DNA of 62,723 nt from assembly GCA_024693325.1 (NCBI GenBank), contig JAILLA010000028.1:1-62723 (forward strand), read 5' to 3'. The DNA is from Solobacterium sp. (GTDB lineage Bacteria > Bacillota_I > Bacilli_A > Erysipelotrichales > Erysipelotrichaceae). Made by a program: the position numbers and the translations under genes. Below, piece by piece: positions 47,044-56,092 of this stretch; position 1 is the first letter of the stretch; every line of letters starts with the position of its first letter. The notes under the pieces are model-generated. The model was not told the DNA's origin. It worked only from the letters and a program-made list of their open reading frames with translations, and made no database searches.

Positions 47044-47104
47044 TCTTACAGGCAGGATTTTTGCATGGATATAACCGTATTGTTATAACTGTGAGGTGCT
47101 GATG

Positions 47105-47305
47105 ATGGGCCTGTTGGGTAATAAAAAGAAGCAGAATGTGAAGCTGATCCTGCCGGAAAACGCGAAATGCAGCAGATGCGGCAGGAAGATCAGAAAAGGT
47201 ATGAAATTTGACTATATTGACGGAAAGCTTTACTGTGAGAAATGCAGCAGGGCAAAACGTGACTGGGATCTTCTGGAACTGTTTGCACTGCTCGATGACG
47301 ATTGA
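47105..47305 (+). CDS. Small zinc-ribbon protein
   Basis: This 66-residue protein has two Cys pairs, CSRCG and CEKC, separated by about 20 residues (RKGMKFDYIDGKLY), giving a LIM/ribbon-like zinc site, then an acidic tail. ATGs at 47102 and 47105 and a GTG at 47096 are in frame; 47105 has the best distance from GAGGTG. Function unknown. Confidence 0.65.
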   Translation: MGLLGNKKKQNVKLILPENAKCSRCGRKIRKGMKFDYIDGKLYCEKCSRAKRDWDLLELFALLDDD

Positions 47306-47327
47306 AATATGAATACAGGAGTTGGAT

Positions 47328-47675
47328 ATGCCCAGACAATCAATCTTTGATATGCAGTTTTCCAAAGTATTTCCAATGCTGGTTCAGAAGGCAGAACGGA
47401 AGAACAGGACACGTGCTGAAGTTTATGAAGTGACAGAATGGCTGACAGGATATACGGCAGAACAGATCGACACAGCGCTTGCGTCGGATATGACCTATGG
47501 TGCGTTCTTTACAGAAGCACCCGCTTACAACAGCCGTGCGGAATTGATCACAGGAAAGATTTGTGGCGTCCAGGTAGAAACGATCGAAGATCCCCTGATG
47601 AAACAGATCCGCCAGCTCGATAAACTGGTCGATGAACTGGCAAAAGGAAGACCGATGGAAAAGATACTGAGATGA
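47328..47675 (+). CDS. DUF2200-family protein
   Basis: This 115-residue protein has the DUF2200 pattern: IFDMQFSKVFPMLVQKAERKNRT at the start, then EVTEWLTGY, and a conserved middle (MTYGAFFTEAPAYN). No biochemical role is established for this family. ATG at 47328 lies six bases after AGGAG and is preferred over the TTG at 47322. It overlaps the next gene by four bases. Confidence 0.8.
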   Translation: MPRQSIFDMQFSKVFPMLVQKAERKNRTRAEVYEVTEWLTGYTAEQIDTALASDMTYGAFFTEAPAYNSRAELITGKICGVQVETIEDPLMKQIRQLDKLVDELAKGRPMEKILR

Positions 47676-47875
47676 AACGGAACACATATATTCTTGTGAC
47701 TGTCCTGGTCATGCTGGGAATAACACGTATGGCTGTGCGCATCATAGATGCTACGGTAGGGATCGATGATGATGTTCTGCTGCTGGCGGTGTTCCTTGCG
47801 GTCATGAATCTCATATTGGCGTGGATCAGCCGGAAACTGTACCGGATCATTGATAAAGGAGAAGAACAGAAATGA
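47672..47875 (+). CDS. Small two-helix membrane protein
   Basis: This 67-residue protein has two hydrophobic segments (about 6-20 and 33-50) separated by a short acidic loop (GIDDD) and a basic C-terminal part. Translationally coupled by ATGA overlaps on both sides. Function unknown. Confidence 0.65.
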   Translation: MKRNTYILVTVLVMLGITRMAVRIIDATVGIDDDVLLLAVFLAVMNLILAWISRKLYRIIDKGEEQK

Positions 47876-48279
47876 AATGGAAATGTCCTAAATGCGGAAG
47901 GGAATTCAGCAGGATCGATCAGCAGCACTATTGCGGAAAGCCGGAAACGATCGATGAATATATTGAATCCCAGGATGAACCTGTACAGGAAAAACTGAGA
48001 GAAGTCCGTTCGATCATCAGATCTGCGCTTCCGGAAGCGGAAGAACGGATGTCATGGTCCATGCCTACTTATTGGAAAGGACGCAACCTGATCCATTTTG
48101 CGGCATCCAAAAAACATCTTGGAATCTATCCGGGAGGAGAAGCCACCACGGTGTTTGCGGAAGAACTAAAAGACTATGATGTCAGTAAAGGGACGATCCG
48201 ACTGCCGTATAACAAAGAACTTCCGGAAGACTTAATCAGACGTATAGCTGTATGGTGCTGTGAACAGTACAGCAAGTGA
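47872..48279 (+). CDS. DUF1801-like protein with N-terminal zinc finger
   Basis: The 135-residue product begins with a Cys/His zinc-finger-like segment (CPKCGREFSRIDQQHYC). A DUF1801/YdhG-like domain follows (MSWSMPTYWKGRNLIHFAASKKHLGIYPGG, then KGTIRLPYNKELP). The second domain is widespread in Bacillota and its function is not established; iron-chaperone names exist for distant members. Last gene of the small-gene operon, followed by a terminator. Confidence 0.78.
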   Translation: MKWKCPKCGREFSRIDQQHYCGKPETIDEYIESQDEPVQEKLREVRSIIRSALPEAEERMSWSMPTYWKGRNLIHFAASKKHLGIYPGGEATTVFAEELKDYDVSKGTIRLPYNKELPEDLIRRIAVWCCEQYSK

Positions 48280-48326
48280 AACGCAGATGTCATAGTGATG
48301 CAAAGCAAATCGAAAATGATCAGACA

Positions 48327-48354
48327 CGGCCGGAGATATCTTCCTGCCGTTTTC
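48327..48354 (+). terminator. Terminator after the DUF1801-like gene
   Basis: CGGCCGGA and TTCCTGCCG arms with one mismatch around GATATC, followed by TTTTCATTT; an outer GAAAA (48312-48316) can pair with the TTTTC. Confidence 0.65.
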
Positions 48355-48378
48355 ATTTGACCGGTCACGGGATATAAT
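48350..48378 (+). promoter_or_regulatory. Promoter of tdh-kbl
   Basis: TTTTCA (48350-48355), 17 bases, and consensus TATAAT (48373-48378). It overlaps the tail of the preceding terminator and lies about 55 bases before tdh. Confidence 0.5.
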
Positions 48379-48432
48379 AAACATAGTGAAGAACCACCCT
48401 AAAAATAATAAATATCGGAGGAGTTTTTTATC

Positions 48433-49509
48433 ATGACACAGCAGGATGGAAAAATGTGGGCTCTGATCAAGGAGAAGAGAGACGTCGGTCTCTGGATGAG
48501 AAGAGTCCCTATCCCGGAAGTCGGGACGAATGATGTGAAGATCAAGATCCACAGTACTGCGATCTGCGGGACCGATGTCCATATCTACCAATGGAACCGC
48601 TGGGCACAGAATACGATCAAAACAGGCATGACGATCGGACATGAATATGTCGGTGAGATCGTTGAAGTCGGAGCAGGTGTCAGAGGGTTCAAGGTCGGCG
48701 ACCTGGTATCCGGTGAAGGGCATATTACATGCGGAAAGTGCCGCAACTGCCTGGAAGGACATAAGGAGAACTGCCGTAATGCGAAGGGTGTCGGTGTCAA
48801 CCGCAACGGCGCATTCGCGGAATACCTGGTCATTCCCTGGGTCAACGTATGGCCATGCAGTCCGGATATTCCCGAGGAAATGTATGCGATCTTTGATCCG
48901 TTCGGCAATGCGACACATACGGCACTGTCATTTGATGTGCTGGGTGAAGATGTACTGATCACGGGTGCCGGACCGATCGGCTGTATGGCAGCTGCGATCG
49001 TCCGTTTTGCCGGCGCAAGACATGTCGTTGTGACGGACTTCAACCGCTACCGTCTGGATATGGCAAAGAAGCTTGGCGCCACGACAGTCGTTGACCTTAA
49101 TACGGAAAAGCTGGAAGACGTTATGAAGGCGATCGGAATGCAGGAAGGATTTGATGTCGGTCTTGAAATGTCCGGCTCACAGACAGCGCTGAATGACATG
49201 ATCCATATCATGAAGCACGGCGGCAACATCGCTCTGCTTGGTCTGCAGGACAATGATGCTGTGGTAGACCTTGAGACAGTGATCTTCAACGGGATCAACA
49301 TGAAAGGTATCTACGGCCGCAAGGTATGGGATACATGGTACAAGATGACGACGATGCTGCAGGCAGGACTTGATATTGCGCCGATCATCACGCATCACTT
49401 TGATGCAAGGGATTATGAAAAAGGCTTTGAAGCGATGATCTCCGGCCAGTCCGGCAAGGTCATCCTTGATTGGACACATATAAATGATGAGGAGAAAGAA
49501 AATGAATAA
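48433..49509 (+). CDS. tdh: L-threonine 3-dehydrogenase
   Basis: This 358-residue zinc-dependent MDR dehydrogenase has the catalytic-zinc region [19 protein letters not shown] and the structural-zinc lobe [15 protein letters not shown]. The NAD motif [14 protein letters not shown] lies near residue 175. The YQWNRWAQ segment is diagnostic of threonine dehydrogenase. It oxidises threonine to 2-amino-3-ketobutyrate, which the kbl product cleaves. CGGAGGAG lies ten bases before the ATG. It overlaps kbl by eight bases. Confidence 0.95.
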   Translation: MTQQDGKMWALIKEKRDVGLWMRRVPIPEVGTNDVKIKIHSTAICGTDVHIYQWNRWAQNTIKTGMTIGHEYVGEIVEVGAGVRGFKVGDLVSGEGHITCGKCRNCLEGHKENCRNAKGVGVNRNGAFAEYLVIPWVNVWPCSPDIPEEMYAIFDPFGNATHTALSFDVLGEDVLITGAGPIGCMAAAIVRFAGARHVVVTDFNRYRLDMAKKLGATTVVDLNTEKLEDVMKAIGMQEGFDVGLEMSGSQTALNDMIHIMKHGGNIALLGLQDNDAVVDLETVIFNGINMKGIYGRKVWDTWYKMTTMLQAGLDIAPIITHHFDARDYEKGFEAMISGQSGKVILDWTHINDEEKENE

Positions 49510-50704
49510 GCAGGAAATACTGAAGAAATACGCTGATGATGTGAATTCGATCAGGGATGCAGGTCTTTTCAAAGGAGAACTGCCGATCGTATCCGCGCAG
49601 GGTGCTCATGTAAAACTGGAAGACGGAAGAGAACTGCTGTGCATGTGCGCGAATAATTATCTGGGTCTCGGTGACAGCCCCAGGCTGATCGAAGCTGCCA
49701 AGAGAACATATGATGAACGCGGATATGGTGTTGCGTCTGTCCGTTTCATCTGCGGTACACAGGACATCCATAAACGTCTGGAGAAAAAGATCTCGGAATT
49801 CCTGGGGACAGATGATACGATCCTGTATTCTTCCTGCTTCGACGCAAACGGCGGATTGTTTGAAACATTGCTGACAGCGGAAGATGCTGTGATCAGTGAC
49901 GAACTGAATCATGCTTCGATCATCGACGGTGTACGTCTGTGCAAGGCAAAGAGATACCGCTATAAGAACAATGACATGGAAGACCTGGAAGAGAAGCTGA
50001 AGGCGGCAGATGCGGAAGGTGCCCGCATCAAGCTGATCGCAACAGACGGTGTCTTCTCCATGGACGGCATTATCTGCAATCTTAAAGGTATCTGTGACCT
50101 GGCTGATCAGTACAATGCCCTGGTCATGGTGGATGATTCCCATGCGGTAGGCTTTGTCGGAAAGAAAGGCAGAGGAACTGCGGAATACAATGGCGTTGAG
50201 GGAAGAGTCGACATCATTACCGGAACGCTCGGAAAAGCGCTGGGCGGTGCATCCGGCGGTTATACATCAGGCCGGAAAGAGATCATCGACCTGCTCAGAC
50301 AGAGAAGCAGACCTTATCTGTTCTCGAATTCCCTGGCACCGGCAATCGCAGGTGCCTCGATCGAACTGTTCGACATGCTGGCAGAGAGCACGGAATTAAG
50401 AGACCACCTCGAAGAGATCACGAAAGACTACCGCAAGAACCTCGTGGATGCCGGATTTGATGTGATCCCGGGAACACATCCCTGTGTACCGGTCATGCTG
50501 TATGATGAGGTGAAGACAGCTGAATTTGCCAGACGAATGGTAGAGAAGGGCGTCTATGTTGTTGCTTTCTCCTATCCTGTCGTACCGAAGGGCAAGGCAA
50601 GGATCCGCACCCAGGTAAGCGCAGCGCATACAAAAGAAGACCTTGAATTCGCTGTACAGTGCTTCAAGGAAGTCAGGGACGAAATGGCTGCGGAAGGAAA
50701 GTAA
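49502..50704 (+). CDS. kbl: Glycine C-acetyltransferase (2-amino-3-ketobutyrate CoA ligase)
   Basis: This 400-residue alpha-oxoamine synthase of PLP fold type I has CANNYLGLG near the start, [15 protein letters not shown], the cofactor Asp/His region [11 protein letters not shown] and [15 protein letters not shown] with the Schiff-base Lys. It converts 2-amino-3-ketobutyrate plus CoA to glycine and acetyl-CoA. Start at 49502 with GAGGAGAAAGAA upstream; the ATG at 49484 lies inside the ribosome-site region. Coupled to tdh, closing the threonine-to-glycine pathway. Confidence 0.95.
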   Translation: MNKQEILKKYADDVNSIRDAGLFKGELPIVSAQGAHVKLEDGRELLCMCANNYLGLGDSPRLIEAAKRTYDERGYGVASVRFICGTQDIHKRLEKKISEFLGTDDTILYSSCFDANGGLFETLLTAEDAVISDELNHASIIDGVRLCKAKRYRYKNNDMEDLEEKLKAADAEGARIKLIATDGVFSMDGIICNLKGICDLADQYNALVMVDDSHAVGFVGKKGRGTAEYNGVEGRVDIITGTLGKALGGASGGYTSGRKEIIDLLRQRSRPYLFSNSLAPAIAGASIELFDMLAESTELRDHLEEITKDYRKNLVDAGFDVIPGTHPCVPVMLYDEVKTAEFARRMVEKGVYVVAFSYPVVPKGKARIRTQVSAAHTKEDLEFAVQCFKEVRDEMAAEGK

Positions 50705-50729
50705 ACAGTTTACTGCAATGAAATAAATG

Positions 50730-50766
50730 AAGTGACTCAGGCCGCAAAGCTTAAGTCACTTTTTTT
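50730..50766. terminator. Terminator after kbl
   Basis: AAGTGACT and AGTCACTT arms (50730-50737, 50754-50761) followed by TTTTT, between convergent genes. Confidence 0.85.
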
Positions 50767-50781
50767 GAACGCTTATTGTGA

Positions 50782-51492
50782 TTATTCGTTGAAATCCTCT
50801 TCGGCATGGAAGGCTTTGCGCATGGCGGCGTAGCTTCCGAACATCGTCAGTTTATCACCGACCTGGAAGACAGTATCGGCGCTGACCGGTTCTGTTTTTC
50901 TGCTGGGATGTTCCACCAGCATTACCAGCAGGTTCAGCTCTGATTTCAGGTTGGTCTTTGACAGCGGAACGCCGTTATAAGCTTCCGGTATTTGCCTGAG
51001 TGTGATCTGCGCGATCGAATCCTTTCCGATATAGTCCATCAGCAGGATCGTATTGCAGTCCTTCCGTTTCATAAAACGCCCGGCAACTCCTGAAAGAAAT
51101 GTATCTGTCCAATTGCGCATCGAAGGCGTGCGTATGATGGCAAAGATCAGACCGACGGAAGCCAGCGGGATCAGCAGGCCGATGAAATAATCGACAGCGT
51201 GCTGTCCCTGGAATGACAGGAACAGGTTGATAAATGAAGAAACGATCGTGATATTGAATACGTAGCCAAACAGCATCGTGACACGGGCAAGTCTTCTTCT
51301 GCTGCGCGACGAGATGAAGAATTCGCTTTCCCTGGTGGTAAAACCGCATCCCGTCAGCAGTGATGTGACCTGGAAACGGGCACGCTCTTCCGGCAGACCC
51401 ATGAAGCGGAACAGTATGGTAAACAGTTCGTTGATGATCCAGTATACAAGGATGATCAGCGCGAAAAGTGAAAATGCAGCATATATATTCAT
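50782..51492 (-). CDS. Membrane protein with C-terminal TrkA_C (RCK_C) domain
   Basis: This 236-residue protein has a first transmembrane helix (about 4-28), then FQVTSLLTGCGFTTRESE, which resembles the pore-filter stretch of TrkH/KtrB potassium transporters. Two more helices follow (about 73-93 and 103-122). Residues 150-230 form a TrkA_C/RCK_C domain (LRQIPEAYNGVPLSKTNL to FQVGDKLTMFGSYAAM). It could be a minimal ligand-gated ion-handling protein; no transport function is shown. AGGAGG lies five bases before the ATG. It is the second gene behind the PucR regulator (14-base gap). Confidence 0.75.
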   Translation of the reverse strand: MNIYAAFSLFALIILVYWIINELFTILFRFMGLPEERARFQVTSLLTGCGFTTRESEFFISSRSRRRLARVTMLFGYVFNITIVSSFINLFLSFQGQHAVDYFIGLLIPLASVGLIFAIIRTPSMRNWTDTFLSGVAGRFMKRKDCNTILLMDYIGKDSIAQITLRQIPEAYNGVPLSKTNLKSELNLLVMLVEHPSRKTEPVSADTVFQVGDKLTMFGSYAAMRKAFHAEEDFNE

Positions 51493-51506
51493 AATGGCCT
51501 CCTGTC

Positions 51507-52736
51507 TTATTTCTTCATCATTCTGGAGCTGAGGTAAAAGCGGATCAGGGCAGTCCCGTCAGCGGGATCCAGACCGCAGATCTCTTTGATCCGGTCCAGA
51601 CGCTTTGCCATGGTGTTGCGGTGAATGAACAATGTATTGGCTGTATCCGTTACCGAGCATCCGTGCTCAATGTATGTTTCGAGTGTTGCGACGTAGTCTG
51701 TATTGTGTTCTGTATCATAGTCCAGCAGGTTCCTGTATTCCGTCTGGCACAGCACCATTTTCTCTTCTTTCTTCAGAAGACCGGACAGAACATCGTAGTA
51801 AACGTCCTTCAGTTCCGTGATCCTGCCTTCGCGCTTCTGTTTTCTTGCGACATCCCGGATGGCCCGGCATGATTCATAATAATGCCTCAGCAGGATCAGG
51901 TTCCGGAACGGCTCGGAAATGTTCATGAACAGATCGAACTGCTGTACGACATCCTGCAGATGTTTATAACGTTCCGGACGGAGACTGTCCTCGTTCAGTA
52001 CAAGCAGGATCCCCTCGGGGACCTGCACCAGATGACTGCCGGGGAATACGCCTGTCAGGACCGACTTCAGATACGCGCTGTTGTCGATGCCTGAGGATTT
52101 ATGCGCCGGTGTGATCAATACACACTGGAAGACCGCTTTGGCAGTCCAGTATGCCGTGCGCATACGGTCGTTGAGAACAGTCGGGGATGTCAGTGTGCCG
52201 TCCAGCAGGTCAGTAAGGATCGATTCATGAACGGTGATGCCTCCGGGCATAATGCCCGGATCACGTTCCAGTACAAGTGAAAGCACTTCACACAGATAGT
52301 CGGTGATCCTGAGATCCGTTTCACTGAACGGTCTGCCTGTCTGGAAGATACCGATATATGCGGCAGGTATGCCGTTGATCATGATCTTCATCAGGATACG
52401 GGGGATGTCCTGGCCGACACCTCTGTCCAGGATGAACGAGCTCTGTGCGTTCAGCACATCATGGGTGATGCCCTGTATCTCAAAATCAGCGATATTGTCA
52501 CTGCTGCAGTAGCCTGTGTCTCTCGCTGTCTCCCAGACCGGGTCATTGACTTCCATGCCCAGGTCATCCATGACGATCACACGATACAGGCTGGTGGTCA
52601 GAATAACCGGTGCACAGTACTGTACAGCAGCCTCATGAACGATCTCTTCCGCGCTCATGCGCTTCAGAAGGCATTCTGTCAGCCGCTCTTTGCGCTGCAG
52701 ATATTCTGTATTGTCTGTGTATGATAATGCGCTCAT
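51507..52736 (-). CDS. PucR-family transcriptional regulator
   Basis: This 409-residue regulator has an N-terminal sensor region (GAF-like, ITDYLCEVLSLVLERDPG near residue 155) and a CdaR/PucR middle region. The C-terminal PucR helix-turn-helix is YIEHGCSVTDTANTLFIHRNTMAKRL. Family members activate catabolic genes in response to small metabolites. It is divergent from the old-yellow-enzyme gene at 52890 and probably controls it. The ATG at 52736 with GAGGTG upstream is preferred; the ATG at 52775 would place the 11-base inverted repeat inside the coding region. Confidence 0.85.
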   Translation of the reverse strand: MSALSYTDNTEYLQRKERLTECLLKRMSAEEIVHEAAVQYCAPVILTTSLYRVIVMDDLGMEVNDPVWETARDTGYCSSDNIADFEIQGITHDVLNAQSSFILDRGVGQDIPRILMKIMINGIPAAYIGIFQTGRPFSETDLRITDYLCEVLSLVLERDPGIMPGGITVHESILTDLLDGTLTSPTVLNDRMRTAYWTAKAVFQCVLITPAHKSSGIDNSAYLKSVLTGVFPGSHLVQVPEGILLVLNEDSLRPERYKHLQDVVQQFDLFMNISEPFRNLILLRHYYESCRAIRDVARKQKREGRITELKDVYYDVLSGLLKKEEKMVLCQTEYRNLLDYDTEHNTDYVATLETYIEHGCSVTDTANTLFIHRNTMAKRLDRIKEICGLDPADGTALIRFYLSSRMMKK

Positions 52737-52748
52737 AAACACCTCGCA

Positions 52749-52773
52749 GAAGGTGTGCAAAATGCACACCTTC
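52749..52773. promoter_or_regulatory. 11-base inverted repeat between PucR and OYE genes
   Basis: GAAGGTGTGCA-AAA-TGCACACCTTC, perfect in both arms, 12 bases upstream of the PucR start codon. It is a candidate operator for autoregulation or for the divergent gene, or a leader hairpin. Confidence 0.6.
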
Positions 52774-52889
52774 ATTATAACTTCTTTGGATGAATGAACA
52801 CATACAATTCAATTGCTGGATTGTAAAATGAGGACAGAAGAATGATATGCCCCTGACTGAGGGAGGCTGGGGCATGGGAGGAAAATCAT

Positions 52890-54830
52890 ATGATACCTGA
52901 AAAATACCCGCATCTTTATTCGTACGGAAAGATCGGCAAACTCGCGCTGAAAAACCGTATCGTTATGAGCCCGATGGGAACATTCTCGGAAAACCATGAC
53001 GGCTCCGTATCATCCAACCAGCTGGAATACTTCCGCGCAAGAGCACGCGGCGGTGTCGGCATGGTCATTACCGAAGTACAGTATGTCACAAACAAGACGG
53101 ACCCGTGGATCAACTACATTACAACAGCTGATACAGATGAACAGATGAAAGGCTGGTCCACACTTGTAGAAGCTATGCATGCGGAAGGCGCAAAGGTATG
53201 TATCCAGCTCGGCTGCGGTCTGGGCAGAAACGCATTCCCGTTCTCGGATGACCAGATGGTATCTGCTTCCGAGGTTCCGTCCTTCTATTTTCCGGACAGA
53301 CTCTGCCGCGCGTTCACGATCGATGAGATCCATGATATGGTAGGCTGCTTCACAAGAGCTGCTGCCCGCGCAAAACTGGCTGAGGCTGACGCTGTCGAGA
53401 TCCATGCGCATGCCGGCTACATTCTCGACCAGTTCATCACACCGATCTGGAACAAGAGAACAGACGAATACGGCGGATCATTTGAAAACCGTATGCGTAT
53501 CTGCAAGGAGATCTATGAAGGCATCCGGTCCCAGGTCGGACCTGATATGCCGATCCTGATGCGTATCGCTGCTACACATGATTTCGAAGGCGGACGTACA
53601 CTGGAAGAATCCATCGAAGTCATCAATTACATGCGTGACCTCGGTGTTGACGCATTTGATATTGACGTAGGCGCATATGAAGACAAGCAGTGGGTCTGCC
53701 CGTCCATTTACCAGGGCGACTCCAGCATGGCTGACTATGCCGCAAAGATCAAGGAAGCCTGCGGCGTCATCGTTCTGAACTCCGGTACACATACACCTGA
53801 ATCCGCGGAAAAAGCACTGGCAGACGGAAAGATCGACTTCGCAATGTTCGGACGCGCGCTGATCGCTGATCCGGATATGCCCAACAAGATCCTTGAAGGT
53901 CATGAAGAAGATGTCAGACCCTGCCTGTTCTGCAACCAGATCTGTGTAGGCAGACTGTACCAGAACCGTGCGATCAGCTGCGCGATCAACCCGCAGGCTG
54001 TGCATGAAAAAGAATATGTGCTCGTCAAGACACAGAATCCCAAGAAGATCGCTGTCATCGGCGGCGGACCCGGCGGACTGGAAGCTGCGCGTGTCGCGGC
54101 TGCCCAGGGACATGATGTAACGCTCTATGACAAGGGTGAAGAACTCGGTGGACAGCTGATCGCCGCGTCCAGACCTGTATTCAAGAAACACCTCCGTGAA
54201 TTTGTTGAATACGAAAAGACACAGATTAAAAAGAACGGCGTCAAAGTCGTCCTCGGAAAAGAGATCACTCCTGATTCACCGGAACTGGCTGAAGCAGACC
54301 GTATCATTCTTGCGCTCGGTGCTGTTCCTTCCATTCCTCCGATTCCGGGAATCGACGGCGCAAATGTCGTTGAAGTATGTGACGCTCATCTGCATCCCGA
54401 AAAGATCAAGGGAGAAAAGATCGTAGTTGCAGGCGGCGGCGTCAGCGGATGCGAAGCAGCTCTCGACCTCGCTATGGAAGGCAAGGAAGTGACGATCGTA
54501 GAGATGCTGCCGGAACTCTGCCCTACAGCATTGCTGGACAACCGCAATCCTCTGCTGTTCCGTCTGCGTGACAACCATGTCAAACAGCTGACATCTACAA
54601 AGATCAAACAGTTCACACCGGAAGGACTGATCGCTGAAGGACCTGAGGGAGAACTCACGATCCCAGCAGACACAGTGATCGTTTCGTTCGGCATGAAACC
54701 GAACAACGGCATCGTTGAAGCGATCTGCGAGAAATACCCGACAACTGCAGTCGTTGGTGACTGCACAGGCGTTGCACAGGTAGGAGAAGCTGTCAGAGGC
54801 GGATTCTTCGCAGCCTGGAGTATCCACTGA
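52890..54830 (+). CDS. Old-yellow-enzyme / 2,4-dienoyl-CoA reductase-like Fe-S flavoprotein
   Basis: This 646-residue enzyme of the FadH/trimethylamine dehydrogenase layout has an FMN-binding TIM barrel (LKNRIVMSPMGTFSE, then VEIHAHAGYILDQF near residue 170). A [4Fe-4S] motif CLFCNQICVGRLYQ with a following AISC lies near 345. An FAD/NAD(P) module follows (KIAVIGGGPGGLEAARV near 387 and IVVAGGGVSGCEAAL near 510). It should reduce an activated C=C bond with NAD(P)H. Relatives include 2,4-dienoyl-CoA reductase, cinnamate/enoate reductases and the BaiCD/BaiH bile-acid enzymes, and sequence reading cannot choose between them. GGGAGGAAAATC precedes the ATG. Confidence 0.9.
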   Translation: MIPEKYPHLYSYGKIGKLALKNRIVMSPMGTFSENHDGSVSSNQLEYFRARARGGVGMVITEVQYVTNKTDPWINYITTADTDEQMKGWSTLVEAMHAEGAKVCIQLGCGLGRNAFPFSDDQMVSASEVPSFYFPDRLCRAFTIDEIHDMVGCFTRAAARAKLAEADAVEIHAHAGYILDQFITPIWNKRTDEYGGSFENRMRICKEIYEGIRSQVGPDMPILMRIAATHDFEGGRTLEESIEVINYMRDLGVDAFDIDVGAYEDKQWVCPSIYQGDSSMADYAAKIKEACGVIVLNSGTHTPESAEKALADGKIDFAMFGRALIADPDMPNKILEGHEEDVRPCLFCNQICVGRLYQNRAISCAINPQAVHEKEYVLVKTQNPKKIAVIGGGPGGLEAARVAAAQGHDVTLYDKGEELGGQLIAASRPVFKKHLREFVEYEKTQIKKNGVKVVLGKEITPDSPELAEADRIILALGAVPSIPPIPGIDGANVVEVCDAHLHPEKIKGEKIVVAGGGVSGCEAALDLAMEGKEVTIVEMLPELCPTALLDNRNPLLFRLRDNHVKQLTSTKIKQFTPEGLIAEGPEGELTIPADTVIVSFGMKPNNGIVEAICEKYPTTAVVGDCTGVAQVGEAVRGGFFAAWSIH

Positions 54831-54878
54831 TTATTTACCGGCCTCAATGTCATAACTGACATCTGATATGTACCTGCT

Positions 54879-54918
54879 GAAGTATCCCTTAAATGCGGAA
54901 GGGATACTTCATTTTTTT
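54879..54918 (+). terminator. Terminator of the OYE gene
   Basis: Twelve-base perfect arms GAAGTATCCCTT and AAGGGATACTTC (54879-54890, 54899-54910) followed by ATTTTTTT. Confidence 0.93.
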
Positions 54919-54925
54919 ACTGTTT

Positions 54926-55003
54926 GGAAAAATGTGTTCAGGCATATGAAAAAATTAAGGAAAAACGTGTGAAATTAATAGGCAATATGCAGGAAAAATG
55001 TGT
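54926..55003 (+). repeat. Three 12-base direct repeats at exact 33-base spacing
   Basis: GGAAAAAYGTGT occurs at 54926, 54959 and 54992, each 33 bases apart. Copies two and three also share the following AAATTAATA. The array lies between a terminator and the exported hydrolase gene, where the promoter must be. Spacing of three helical turns suggests cooperative binding of a regulator on one DNA face. Confidence 0.75.
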
Positions 55004-55054
55004 AAATTAATAATCATCCGGTATTCAATGCCGGAAGTATGGAAAGATAAGAAC

Positions 55055-56050
55055 ATGAAAAACAGGAAATGGATGATATGCCTGACGTCCGCAGTATTGC
55101 TTTGCGGATGCGGGAAGAAAGAAGAAAATGTTCCCGTACCTTCAGCGGAACCTGCCGGGACCCCGGCAGAAAGCACAGAACCGGCTGCACAGACACCGGA
55201 CACTCCTGCTCCGGAAACACCGGAGCCTGAACCGGAACTGATCACGCTTGAGGAATTCCGGGAGTCCAATGAGGCAGTGACCGGTACTGATCTGTTCGGT
55301 GTGCATATTCTGGAACTGAACGGTGAGGACAAGCATATTTACGGCCAGCTCTATCTGCCGACTGAGGACAGGGAGAGTTATCCGCTGGTGATCATTTCAC
55401 ACGGGATCCAGGGAAGCTACTATGACCTGGTCGATCAGGCAGGCAAATGCGTGGATGCGGGACTGGCAGCCTATATATTTGATTACTGCGGCGGATCGAC
55501 TTATTCCCGAAGCAGTGGGGACATTTCCGATATGTCTGTATTGACGGAATGCGATGATCTGGAATTTGTCCTGAATGAACTGTGGCAGTACAGTTTCATG
55601 GACCGTGAAAATACCTACCTGATGGGAGAAAGCCAGGGAGGTATGGTCTCTGCAGTGCTTGCGGCTGAGTGTCCGCAGGACATTGCCGGCATGGTACTGC
55701 TGTATCCCGCTTTCAACATCCCGGATATGGCAAGAGAAGTGTATGCCGAAGGGCAGATCCCGGAAGAACTTTATGCATTCAATGTACCTGTCGGACACCG
55801 GTATTTCACGGATGTCCTGTATATGGATGCCTATGAGACGATCAGCGGATATGATGGAAACATATTGATCATACATGGTTCTGATGATCAGATCGTCCCG
55901 CTGTCATATTCACAGCTTGCAATGGATGTCTATAACAATGCCGAACTGGAAATCATACCCGGTGCAGGGCACGGCTTCCAGGGAGACCTGAGAGCACAGA
56001 CATTCGAAAGAGCCGCAGCTTTTATAAGAAATCTGGCTGACAGACAGTAA
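55055..56050 (+). CDS. Alpha/beta-hydrolase lipoprotein
   Basis: This 331-residue exported lipoprotein has a signal MKNRKWMICLTSAVLL with lipobox LCGC (Cys19) and a Pro/Glu/Ala-rich linker to about 75. The hydrolase domain follows: VIISHGIQGSYYD (oxyanion), nucleophile elbow GESQG near 193, acid in HGSDDQIVP and His in GAGHGFQ. It is an esterase or peptidase-like hydrolase acting outside the membrane; substrate unknown. Start at 55055 follows GGAAAGATAAGAAC; an in-frame ATG at 54998 would include the repeat array in the coding region. Confidence 0.85.
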   Translation: MKNRKWMICLTSAVLLCGCGKKEENVPVPSAEPAGTPAESTEPAAQTPDTPAPETPEPEPELITLEEFRESNEAVTGTDLFGVHILELNGEDKHIYGQLYLPTEDRESYPLVIISHGIQGSYYDLVDQAGKCVDAGLAAYIFDYCGGSTYSRSSGDISDMSVLTECDDLEFVLNELWQYSFMDRENTYLMGESQGGMVSAVLAAECPQDIAGMVLLYPAFNIPDMAREVYAEGQIPEELYAFNVPVGHRYFTDVLYMDAYETISGYDGNILIIHGSDDQIVPLSYSQLAMDVYNNAELEIIPGAGHGFQGDLRAQTFERAAAFIRNLADRQ

Positions 56051-56059
56051 AACAGATGA

Positions 56060-56092
56060 CCGATGGTTTTTTGAACCACCGGCCATTTTTTA
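56060..56092. terminator. Terminator between convergent genes
   Basis: CCGATGGTT and AACCACCGG arms with one mismatch, followed by CCATTTTTT. It overlaps the last bases of the methyltransferase gene. Confidence 0.7.
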
